From: an uncultured Oceanospirillales bacterium
Lineage (GTDB): Bacteria; Pseudomonadota; Gammaproteobacteria; Xanthomonadales; SZUA-36
NCBI GenBank assembly: GCA_913055655.1
Contig: CAJXKA010000003.1
Span: 2,501-66,500 of the forward strand
Reading direction: 5' to 3'
Length of the DNA stretch: 64,000 bases
This document shows positions 16,517-24,265 of this stretch, in pieces. The stretch's first letter is position 1. Each line of letters starts with the position of its first letter. Both the position numbers and the translations under genes were made by a program. The notes beneath the pieces were generated by a model, which was given only the letters and a program-made list of their open reading frames with translations, was not told the origin of the DNA and did no database searches.

Positions 16517-18805
16517 TCACTCGAACCGGCTCGCGCGGTTTGCATTCGATCCACCCCCGGCACCCCGATCAACGGTGTCCCGGTAAACCCCACGACCCTG
16601 GCGGGTCTTTCGCTTGCCCTCGACCGACTCGCGCAGGTCACGGATGGGCGCGGTTTCAGGCTCGATGACCGGCACCATCAGGTCCGGGTTGCCGACGTTG
16701 ATGAAGGTGCCTTGCGAGGCCAGGAACGAGGCCATCTGGCCCTGCATCTCGACGGTCGCCGCGGGCGAGGACGCCGGTGAAAGCAAGGAGGCATGCGAGG
16801 CCGGCGGCACGAACCGCGCAGCGGCACGCAGGCCGTCCGGATTGGCCTGCGTGGTGTTGTAGGCAGCCAGGGCCCCAGTCCGGATCATGGCCTCGGTACC
16901 CGAAAGCGGGGCGCCCGGCACCGTGTTCGGCAGCACCGTGTCACCAATAACCTCGTGCAGCAGCGTCGGCTTGGTCATGCCCAGCGTGGAGACCCAGTTC
17001 ACTGGATCACCCGAATCAACGACGGTCTGGCCGACGGTCAGGTAGAGCTCGAACATCGGGTCACCGGGGAAGATGCCGACCGCTTCGAGGCCGGCGCGAA
17101 TCCGCGGACCGAAGGTGGGTGAGGCTTCGCCCGCCCGCAACAGTCCGCCCGCCGGCGCACTCAGGAAGGCCCGCGTCACCAGCGGCTCGATGGCGGAGAA
17201 ACCGGTGCCGTGGATACCGCCCCAGGACAGGCCCGCGTAGCCCACGTTCATTGGGTTGAGGTCCGGCGCGCCATCCGCATCCAGGTCGAAGTTCCCCAGC
17301 GACACCGCCAGGACCGACAGGTCGGCGATGCCCTGGCGGACATTGTCACGCGAGGTCCGAAACTCCTGGAAATTCAGCGCATGCGTGCCCGAAGCGTCGA
17401 CGACCCCGTCGGGACCCGGCGCGCCGGTCGCATTGTCGACGTAGTCGACGTCAAACGTGCGCTCGTTGGCTATCGCGGCAAACGGCGTGTTCTCGACATT
17501 GAACGGCGCAAACGATGGGTTCCACGGTTCGACGCCGTGCAATGGGAAATCGATCGCCACACCAACAAAACCCGCGGCGGCCAGCGCATCGGCCATGGCC
17601 AGCAGCGTCACCCGGTTTGAACCCAGGCCGTGCCCGTAAATGACCACAGGCCAGCCGCCCGGCGGCTGGCTCATGCCCGAAGCTGCGTTCGGAACAGACA
17701 CGATCAGCGGCACCGTCTGCGTACCCGTCGGTGTCGGGAACGGGTTGGCCACCGTGATGTTGGTCGACGTGGGATCCAGCCCCAGCTGGTCAAACGGCGG
17801 GATGTAGGCCCCGGGTTCGGCCTGCCAGTAATCCGTCAGCGGCGCCGTCGGGTCTTCCTGTGTCGGAACACCCAGGTAATAAGGCAGTGTGATCACGCCG
17901 ATGTGGACATCGGCGATACCGGCGCCGCCGATAACGGAGGTCGTCACGCCCGCCGGGGCGGTGACCACGGGCGCCGGCTCGGCAATGCTGCGCAGCAGGC
18001 GCAGCGTCGGCGTGATGGACTGCGTCTGTACCGTCCAGCTGAGCACGACATCGTCATGGTCGATGCCGGCCGCCTCGGCCGCGGCTTCCATGGAGTTGGT
18101 GATCTGGCGCAGCGGCTCCAGCGTCTGCGCCGTTTCATCGTCGATCAACGGGTAGGTGCTGTTGCCCTGCCCATCCACCCACGGCTCATGGCGCTTGGCC
18201 AGGTAATAGGTCTGGTCCGGCGTCGCGTCGTTACCGGAAAGGTCATTGATATCGTTGGTCAGCACCGCCATGAAGCTGGAGTACTCCGGCAACGGCTTCA
18301 GCGGCACGATGGCCAGCACGTCATCCTGCGCCACCGCCGTGAAATCGGTACCCGGGGTCAGCTCGCGAATAATGCCGGTGACGGCCACTATCCCGCTGGT
18401 GGTGACCTCAAAGACCCGCACGGACTGCCCGGGAACGACTGAAGCGGGGTCGATCTGGCCCGGCGCACCGTCGTCATTGACGAACCGGGTGGTCCAGCGC
18501 TCAATCGTGCTGAAACCATCCATCGAGTTGATCTGCTCGATCAGCGCCGCGGTGGTCGGCGGCATGCCCGTTGCATCGACGTTGATGGTCAGGTCCGACG
18601 TGCCCAGGAAAAACAGGTTGTTCGGTACCGGCACGCCGTCCAGGCCCGCCGTGGGGTCGAAGCGTGCCGTCAGCACACCCGTGACGATGCTGCCGTCCTT
18701 GTTGCGCGCGCCGCCGCCGTCACCCCCATCCCCGGGGTGAGGGTCGGCCATCGCGGTGGCGATGCCGCACAAAAGCAATACGAGAGAGAGCCTGACATTT
18801 TTCAT
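16517..18805 (-). CDS. Secreted lipase of the Pla-1/VolA type
   Basis: 762 residues. The signal peptide ends about MKNVRLSLVLLLCGIATAMA; the cysteine is not in a proper lipobox, so a soluble or secreted enzyme is favoured. The N-terminal part matches bacterial lipase N domains (ARFDPTAGLDGVPVPNNLFF). The alpha/beta-hydrolase core has the oxyanion region GHGLGSNR, the nucleophile elbow GLSWGG and a C-terminal PPASHASLL that may hold the catalytic His. It heads the five-gene cluster; its stop overlaps the alternative DUF1302 GTG. Inference: it releases fatty acids or sterols that the DUF1302/DUF1329/RND proteins move. Confidence 0.82.
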   Translation of the reverse strand: MKNVRLSLVLLLCGIATAMADPHPGDGGDGGGARNKDGSIVTGVLTARFDPTAGLDGVPVPNNLFFLGTSDLTINVDATGMPPTTAALIEQINSMDGFSTIERWTTRFVNDDGAPGQIDPASVVPGQSVRVFEVTTSGIVAVTGIIRELTPGTDFTAVAQDDVLAIVPLKPLPEYSSFMAVLTNDINDLSGNDATPDQTYYLAKRHEPWVDGQGNSTYPLIDDETAQTLEPLRQITNSMEAAAEAAGIDHDDVVLSWTVQTQSITPTLRLLRSIAEPAPVVTAPAGVTTSVIGGAGIADVHIGVITLPYYLGVPTQEDPTAPLTDYWQAEPGAYIPPFDQLGLDPTSTNITVANPFPTPTGTQTVPLIVSVPNAASGMSQPPGGWPVVIYGHGLGSNRVTLLAMADALAAAGFVGVAIDFPLHGVEPWNPSFAPFNVENTPFAAIANERTFDVDYVDNATGAPGPDGVVDASGTHALNFQEFRTSRDNVRQGIADLSVLAVSLGNFDLDADGAPDLNPMNVGYAGLSWGGIHGTGFSAIEPLVTRAFLSAPAGGLLRAGEASPTFGPRIRAGLEAVGIFPGDPMFELYLTVGQTVVDSGDPVNWVSTLGMTKPTLLHEVIGDTVLPNTVPGAPLSGTEAMIRTGALAAYNTTQANPDGLRAAARFVPPASHASLLSPASSPAATVEMQGQMASFLASQGTFINVGNPDLMVPVIEPETAPIRDLRESVEGKRKTRQGRGVYRDTVDRGAGGGSNANRASRFE

Positions 18806-19025
18806 GTGCGTTTTCCGTGGTGCGTCAATGTCGATGCCGGAACCGGGCCATCGTTTTTATATATGTTGGCCGTGGGTCGGTTCCGGGGCAAGTATGATAA
18901 AAACCTGCCACAGGTCAGCTCAAGCCGACGTGAATACCACTATACGTCAAGGTATGGCGTCGACACCAGATTGAAATATTGTCCGGGCGCCAGGCGGAAC
19001 GACAACAACGACAAGGGGAAAACCG
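18806..19025. promoter_or_regulatory. Divergent intergenic region between lipase cluster and SLC13 gene
   Basis: 220 bp without a gene. It must contain the promoters of both divergent units. An AT-rich TATATA at about 18856-18861 is a -10 candidate towards the lipase. TATGAT at about 18893-18898 is a candidate towards the transporter. Neither has a convincing -35 at normal distance. No hairpin with a T-run and no repeat of the families seen elsewhere in the window. Confidence 0.4.
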
Positions 19026-20390
19026 GTGAAACAGGCTTTGACTTATGGCGGGCCGCTGGCGGCCATCGCGCTCTACTTCTGGCTGACTGGCAGCGGCTGG
19101 GCATTCGCGCCGGCCGCGACCGCCGCGATCACCTTCCTGTGCGCCCTCTGGTGGATCTTCGAACCCGTCGAAATCCCGATCACCTCGATGATTCCACTGG
19201 CGCTGTTCCCGATGCTCGGCATCCTGACGCCCGCGCAGGTCGGCCAGTCCTACGGCAGCCCGCTGATCCTGCTGATGCTGGGCGGTTTCCTGATTTCCGA
19301 GGCCATGGCGGATTCCGGCGCCCACCGCCGCATCGCGCTGTACATGGTGCGACTGTTCGGCGGCAACAACGCTCGCGGCCTGGTCATGGGCTTCATGGCC
19401 GCCTCCGCGCTGCTGAGCATGTGGATCTCGAATACGGCAACGACCCTGATGCTGCTGCCCGTGGCGCTGGCCGTGCTGGCCCACGCGCACGCGCGCCTGG
19501 CCGTGCCGCTGCTGCTGGGTATTGCCTACGCCGCTAGCATCGGTGGCCTGGGCACGCCCATCGGCACGCCGCCCAACCTGGTGTTCATGCAGGTGTACGA
19601 GAACAGCTTTGGCGATGCGCCCAGCTTTCCCCAATGGATGGGCTTCGGCCTGCCCGTGGTCATCATCCTGGTGCCCCTGGCCGCACTGTGGCTGACCCGC
19701 GGCCTGAAGCTTGACGCGCCCGTCGAGATTCCAGCCGTCGGCCAATGGCAGCCCGTGGAGAAACGTGTCCTGGCCCTGTTCGCCATCACCGCGCTGGCCT
19801 GGGTCACGCGCAGCGCGCCCTTCGGCGGCTGGAGCGAGTGGTTCGGCCTGCCAAAAGCCAACGACGCCTCGGTGGCCCTGATCGCCGCCGTGGTCATGGC
19901 CATGACACCGGCCGGCAACGGCCAACGGGTACTGCGCTGGGAAGCCGCGAAGAAAATGCCCTGGGAAGTGCTGATCCTGTTCGGCTCCGGCATCACCATC
20001 GCCACCGCCTTCATGCAAAGCGGCCTGGCCGACATCATCGCCGCGCGCCTGTCCGTGCTGGAAACCATCCCGCCGCTGCTGGTGATCCTGGCCACCTGCC
20101 TGGTCGTGACCTTCCTGACCGAGGTCACCAGCAACACCGCCACCTCCAGCCTGTTGATGCCGCTACTGGCCTCTGCCGCCGGCGCCATGGACATCGACCC
20201 GATGCTGCTGATGGTGCCCGCCGCCATGAGCGCCAGCTGCGCGTTCATGCTGCCGGTAGCGACAGCGCCCAATGCCGTGATCTACGGCAGTGGTCGCGTG
20301 ACCGTGCGCGAGATGGCTCGAAATGGCCTGGTGCTGAATTTTGTTGGGGCGGTGGTGATTACGGGCGTGAGCTACTGGCTTTTGGCGTGA
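19026..20390 (+). CDS. SLC13/DASS-family anion:sodium symporter
   Basis: 454 residues, almost wholly hydrophobic. Both family signature Ser-Asn-Thr motifs are present: ISNTATTLMLLP (SNT 135-137) and TSNTATSSLLMPLL (SNT 369-371), which in VcINDY-type carriers bind the carboxylate and sodium. A GTPIGTPPN loop around 177-184 is also typical. Substrate is probably a di- or tricarboxylate; phosphate or sulfate cannot be excluded. Start is GTG with AAGGGG 8 nt upstream. It stands alone, divergent from the lipase operon and convergent with lpd. The only other DNA before lpd is a GGA double-hairpin element. Confidence 0.88.
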   Translation: MKQALTYGGPLAAIALYFWLTGSGWAFAPAATAAITFLCALWWIFEPVEIPITSMIPLALFPMLGILTPAQVGQSYGSPLILLMLGGFLISEAMADSGAHRRIALYMVRLFGGNNARGLVMGFMAASALLSMWISNTATTLMLLPVALAVLAHAHARLAVPLLLGIAYAASIGGLGTPIGTPPNLVFMQVYENSFGDAPSFPQWMGFGLPVVIILVPLAALWLTRGLKLDAPVEIPAVGQWQPVEKRVLALFAITALAWVTRSAPFGGWSEWFGLPKANDASVALIAAVVMAMTPAGNGQRVLRWEAAKKMPWEVLILFGSGITIATAFMQSGLADIIAARLSVLETIPPLLVILATCLVVTFLTEVTSNTATSSLLMPLLASAAGAMDIDPMLLMVPAAMSASCAFMLPVATAPNAVIYGSGRVTVREMARNGLVLNFVGAVVITGVSYWLLA

Positions 20391-20414
20391 CGGGTGACGG
20401 AAAAGCATCGCCGA

Positions 20415-20524
20415 GCGTGGCCGGGTGGTGTCACACCGGGGCCTTCGGCGGCCATGGATGGCCGCCGATGAGCGTCACATGGATGTGCTTGAGCGTGCCC
20501 CGGTGTGACACCACCCGGCCACGC
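20415..20524 (+). repeat. GGA double-hairpin element, copy 2
   Basis: A perfect 28-bp inverted repeat (20415-20442 with 20497-20524) encloses a 54-nt core. Hairpin A (20446-20467) is a 9-bp stem with loop TGGA. Hairpin B (20476-20487) is CACA-TGGA-TGTG. The 3' flank of hairpin B, CTTGAGCG, is shared with copy 5. The element lies between the convergent ends of the SLC13 gene and lpd and could end transcription from both sides. GGA loops are on the plus (SLC13) strand. Confidence 0.92.
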
Positions 20525-20545
20525 CCGTGAAGCGGCCGTCAGGCG

Positions 20546-22366
20546 TCAGCGCTTCTTCTTTGGAATGTACAGGTCCGTCACCGTGCCTTCGAACACTTCC
20601 GCGGCCATGCCGACCGACTCTGACAGCGTCGGATGCGGGTGGATGGTCAGGCCGATATCGGCCGCTTCCGCGCCCATTTCGATGGCCAGGGCGACCTCGG
20701 AAATCAGGTCGCCGGCGTGCGGGCCGACGATGCCGGCGCCGATGACGCGGTCAGTCGCCTCGTCGAACAGTAGCTTGGTGAAGCCTTCCGAGCGGCCGAT
20801 GCCCAGGGCGCGGCCGGAGGCGGCCCAGGGGAATTTGCCGACGCCGTATTTCACGCCCTGTTCCTTCGCTTCGGTTTCGGTCAGGCCCACCCAGGCGACT
20901 TCCGGGTCGGTGTAGGCGACGGATGGAATGACGCGGGCCTCGAAGGCGCTCTTGTGGCCGGCGCAGACTTCGGCGGCGACCTTGGCTTCGTGGGTGGCCT
21001 TGTGGGCCAGCATCGGCTGGCCGACGATGTCGCCGATGGCGAAGATGTGCGGCACATTGGTGCGCATCTGCTTGTCGACCGGGATGAAGCCGCGCTCGGT
21101 GACTTCCACGCCGGCGGCGTCGCAGCCGATGTTTTTGCCGTTGGGCACGCGGCCGATGGCCACCAGCACGCGGTCGAACACGGTGTTGTCGGGCAGCTTT
21201 TTGCCTTCGAAGGTGGCGTGCAGGCCGTCTTTCTTGGCCTCGATGCCGGTGACTTTCGTTTCCAGGCAGATGGCTTCGTAGCGCGATTCGATGCGCTTTT
21301 GCAGCGGTTTGACCAGGTCCTTGTCGGCGCCCGGCATCAGTTGGTCGGTGAGTTCGACCACGGTGACCTTGCTGCCCAGGGCCTGGTAGACGCTGGCCAT
21401 TTCCAGGCCGATGATGCCGCCGCCGACGACCAGAAGTTTCTCCGGCACGTCTTTCAGCTCCAGCGCGTCGGTGGAGTCCATCATGCGTGGGTCATCCCAC
21501 GGCAGGCCGGGCAGTTTAAAGGCCTGCGAGCCGGCGGCGATGATGGCGTGGCGGAACGAGACTTGCTTCTCGCCGTCATTGCCTTCGACTTTCATGGCGT
21601 GGTCGCTTGTAAATGTACCGGTGCCCTGGATGACGTCGACGCCGCGGCGCTTGGCCATGCCGGCGATGCCGCCGGTCAGCTGGCCGACCACCTTGTCCTT
21701 CCAGCCGCGCAGCGGGTCGATCTGGATCTCGGGTTCGCCGAAGACCACGCCGTGCTCGGCCATGTGGGCGGCCTCGTCGATGACGTTGGCGGCGTGCAGC
21801 AGCGCTTTCGACGGAATGCAGCCGACGTTCAGGCAGACGCCACCCAGTGATTCGTAGCGCTCGACGAGCGCGACTTTCAGGTCCAGGTCGGCGGCGCGGA
21901 AAGCGGCGGTGTAGCCGCCGGGGCCGGAGCCTAGTACGACGACGTCGTAGTCGAAGTCGCCTTCGGGCGGCTGGTGAGTAGTGAGTGGTGAGTCGTGAGT
22001 GGTGTCCTCGGATGTGCTTGACGCGGCCTCGGGCTCGCTGGCTTCGGGTGCCGCTTCGGCGGGCGTTTCCGCGGAAACGTCTTCGGGGGGCGGCTTGCTT
22101 GAGTCGTCGCCCGTGGCTTCGCCCTCGGCGGGTTCGAGGGTGGCGATGACGGTGCCTTCGGAGACTTCGTCGCCTTCGGATACGGTGACGCTGACGATTT
22201 TGCCGTTGGCCGGGGATGGAACTTCCATCGTGGCCTTGTCGGATTCCAGGGTGACCAGGGACTGCTCGGCCTCGACCTCGTCGCCGGCGGCGACCAGGAC
22301 CTCGATGACCGGGATGTTTTCGAAATCGCCGATGTCCGGCACTTTCACTTCGATGGTGTTGCTCAC
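20546..22366 (-). CDS. lpdA: Dihydrolipoyl dehydrogenase with N-terminal lipoyl domain (PDH E3)
   Basis: Reoxidises dihydrolipoamide of the pyruvate dehydrogenase complex, reducing NAD+. 606 residues: an N-terminal lipoyl domain (1-80, lipoyl-lysine in ESDKATMEVP, Lys44), a 60-residue acidic/Pro-Ala linker, then the flavoprotein with FAD motif VVVLGSGPGGYTAAFRA, redox disulfide GGVCLNVGCIPSK, NAD motif VVGGGIIGLEMASV and C-terminal HPHPTLSE. The start is GTG at 22366, overlapping the protease stop, with AAGGGG 8 nt upstream. The linker contains a DNA repeat (21973-22004). Lipoyl-fused E3 is known in Neisseria and related proteobacteria. Confidence 0.96.
   Translation of the reverse strand: MSNTIEVKVPDIGDFENIPVIEVLVAAGDEVEAEQSLVTLESDKATMEVPSPANGKIVSVTVSEGDEVSEGTVIATLEPAEGEATGDDSSKPPPEDVSAETPAEAAPEASEPEAASSTSEDTTHDSPLTTHQPPEGDFDYDVVVLGSGPGGYTAAFRAADLDLKVALVERYESLGGVCLNVGCIPSKALLHAANVIDEAAHMAEHGVVFGEPEIQIDPLRGWKDKVVGQLTGGIAGMAKRRGVDVIQGTGTFTSDHAMKVEGNDGEKQVSFRHAIIAAGSQAFKLPGLPWDDPRMMDSTDALELKDVPEKLLVVGGGIIGLEMASVYQALGSKVTVVELTDQLMPGADKDLVKPLQKRIESRYEAICLETKVTGIEAKKDGLHATFEGKKLPDNTVFDRVLVAIGRVPNGKNIGCDAAGVEVTERGFIPVDKQMRTNVPHIFAIGDIVGQPMLAHKATHEAKVAAEVCAGHKSAFEARVIPSVAYTDPEVAWVGLTETEAKEQGVKYGVGKFPWAASGRALGIGRSEGFTKLLFDEATDRVIGAGIVGPHAGDLISEVALAIEMGAEAADIGLTIHPHPTLSESVGMAAEVFEGTVTDLYIPKKKR
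21973..22004. repeat. 7-bp GTGAGT repeat inside the lpd linker
   Basis: Four consecutive NGTGAGT units (plus strand 21973-22000, with a partial fifth) lie within the lpd reading frame. They encode the odd stretch THDSPLTTHQPP between the acidic linker and the flavoprotein domain. The unit is related to the AGTGAGC/AGTAAGC repeat in the arginine operon and to the GGTGAGT inverted repeat at 50534-50552. The frame stays open across it, so the repeat is tolerated in a flexible linker. Confidence 0.75.
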
Positions 22367-22890
22367 GTCTCAAACCCCTTTTCGGCGATGATCAGGGTGC
22401 CGCCGGTCTGGCGGATGTCAAAATGCTTCAGAAAACTCATGCCCAGCAGGGCCTCCTCGCCAAGCGCCGGTGTAATGGTGGCGCGTACGTTGTCTCTTGA
22501 AATCCCGCCGATCGACACGCGATCCAGGCGGGTCATCCAGGCCTCGGCCGGGCCGGCGGCGGTCATGACCGTCACCCGCGGGCCGAAATCCAGGCCCAGG
22601 GCCCTGGCCTGGGCCTCCGACACCGCCACGTCCGTCGCGCCGGTGTCGACCAGGAAATGAATCGCCTGGCCGTTGATCGTGCCCTCGGCCAGGTAGTGGC
22701 CGCTGCGGTCCTGCGGCAACTGCACCATGGCGCGGCCGGCGGCATCGCTGCCGGTGACGGCTTCGCCCGGTTTGTCCTGCAGGGCCGCGAAAAACCAGGT
22801 CAGACCGGCCAGTACGCCGATGGCGGCCAGCCAGAGCATGCCCCGGCCGACACCGGCATTGGCATCGGCCTGGCCGGGCATCGGGCTCAC
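22363..22890 (-). CDS. Membrane-anchored retropepsin-like aspartic protease
   Basis: 175 residues: a short N-terminal cytoplasmic stretch, one membrane helix (about 18-36) and a single retroviral-type aspartic protease domain with catalytic motif FLVDTGATDVAV (Asp82) and a second hydrophobic-Gly signature near EEALLGMSFLKHFDI. This matches the TIGR02281-type clan AA family, which works as a dimer. It sits inside the PDH operon, its start overlapping the aceF stop and its stop overlapping the lpd start. Family members are common in proteobacteria with unknown substrates; no link to PDH is established. The protease domain should face the periplasm if the positive-inside rule holds. Confidence 0.85.
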   Translation of the reverse strand: MSPMPGQADANAGVGRGMLWLAAIGVLAGLTWFFAALQDKPGEAVTGSDAAGRAMVQLPQDRSGHYLAEGTINGQAIHFLVDTGATDVAVSEAQARALGLDFGPRVTVMTAAGPAEAWMTRLDRVSIGGISRDNVRATITPALGEEALLGMSFLKHFDIRQTGGTLIIAEKGFET

Positions 22891-24263
22891 AGTGACAGCA
22901 GGCCCTGGCCTTCCAGCTGGCCGGCCAGCGTGCGGCAGAACCGCGCCGCCTGGGCGCCGTCAATCACGCGGTGGTCGTAGCTCAGCGACATCGGCAGCAT
23001 CAGCCGCGGACGGAAGACTTCGCCGTCCCACACCGGGGTCATCTTCGAGCGCGACACGCCCAGGATGGCCACCTCGGGCGAGTTGATGATCGGCGTAAAG
23101 TCGGTGCCGCCGATACCGCCCAGGCTGGAGATCGAGAAGCAGGCGCCCTGCCAGTCGGCCGGCTTGAGCTTGCCTTCGCGCGCGCGGACGCTGACGTCAC
23201 CCAGTTCCCTGGCCAGTTCCATGACACCCTTCTTGTCGCAGTCGCGGATGACCGGGACGATCAGGCCATCCGGCGTGTCCACGGCGATACCGATGTTGAA
23301 GTAGCGCTTCAGGATCAGGTTTTCGCCGGACGGGTCCAGCGAGGCGTTGAAATTCGGGTGCTTCTTCAGCGCGCTGACCACGCCCTTGATCAGGAACACC
23401 AGCGGCGTCAGGTTGAAGCCCTGTGCCTTGGCCTGCGCCTTGTTGGCGTTACGGAAGGCTTCCAGCGCGGTGATGTCCGCCTCGTCGTTATGGGTGACGT
23501 GCGGGATGGTGACCCAGTTGCGGTGCAGGTTCTTGCCGGAGATCTTCTTGATCCGCGACAGTTCCTGGACCTCGGTGTCGCCAAACTTGCTGAAGTCGAC
23601 CTTGGGCGGCGGTGCGACCTCCAGGCCGCCTACGCCACCACCGGCCGATGCGGTCGCGCCGCCGGCCAGGGCCTGCTTGACGAAGCCGGACACGTCTTCG
23701 CGCTGGATTCGTCCCTTGCGGCCACTGCCGCTGACCTTGAACAGGTCGACGCCCAGCTCGCGCGCGAAGGCGCGGATGGCCGGGCTGGCGTAGGGCACGC
23801 GGTCGGGCAGCGTGGTATCGGCGCCGATCGGCACCGGCGGTGACTGGCGCGGACCGGCGGACGGCGCCGGCGCAGCCTTCTCCGCCGGCTTTTCAGCTTC
23901 CGCCTTCGACGCTTCGGCTTCGGGCTGCTTCTCCGACTCAGCCGGAGCGGCGGCCTCGGCCGCAGGCGCTTCCACCTCCTCCGTCTCACCGCTCTCACCG
24001 TTATCCGTCTCACCGCCTTCACCGGACACCTCCAGCACGGCGACCACGTCGCCTTCGCTGACGGTGTCGTCCAGCTTCACCTTCAGTTCGACAATGGTGC
24101 CGGCGGCGGGCGACGGCACTTCCATGGTCGCCTTGTCGGACTCCAGCGTGACCAGCGAGTCTTCTTCCTCGACCGTGTCGCCGACGGCGACCAGGACTTC
24201 GATCACCGGGATGTCTTCGAAATCGCCGACGTCCGGTACTTTGACTTCAATCTTTTCCGCCAT
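22887..24263 (-). CDS. aceF: Dihydrolipoyllysine acetyltransferase (PDH E2)
   Basis: Core of the pyruvate dehydrogenase complex, passing the acetyl group from lipoamide to CoA. 458 residues: one lipoyl domain (Lys44 in ESDKATMEVP), an Ala/Glu/Lys/Pro-rich linker, the peripheral-subunit-binding domain (ASPAIRAFARELGV and GRKGRIQREDV, about 160-200) and the catalytic domain ending with SYDHRVIDGAQAARF, holding the active-site His and Asp. E. coli AceF has three lipoyl domains; here there is one, but a further one is fused to E3. The aceE stop is 2 nt upstream of this start. Confidence 0.96.
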   Translation of the reverse strand: MAEKIEVKVPDVGDFEDIPVIEVLVAVGDTVEEEDSLVTLESDKATMEVPSPAAGTIVELKVKLDDTVSEGDVVAVLEVSGEGGETDNGESGETEEVEAPAAEAAAPAESEKQPEAEASKAEAEKPAEKAAPAPSAGPRQSPPVPIGADTTLPDRVPYASPAIRAFARELGVDLFKVSGSGRKGRIQREDVSGFVKQALAGGATASAGGGVGGLEVAPPPKVDFSKFGDTEVQELSRIKKISGKNLHRNWVTIPHVTHNDEADITALEAFRNANKAQAKAQGFNLTPLVFLIKGVVSALKKHPNFNASLDPSGENLILKRYFNIGIAVDTPDGLIVPVIRDCDKKGVMELARELGDVSVRAREGKLKPADWQGACFSISSLGGIGGTDFTPIINSPEVAILGVSRSKMTPVWDGEVFRPRLMLPMSLSYDHRVIDGAQAARFCRTLAGQLEGQGLLSL

Positions 24264-24265
24264 GA

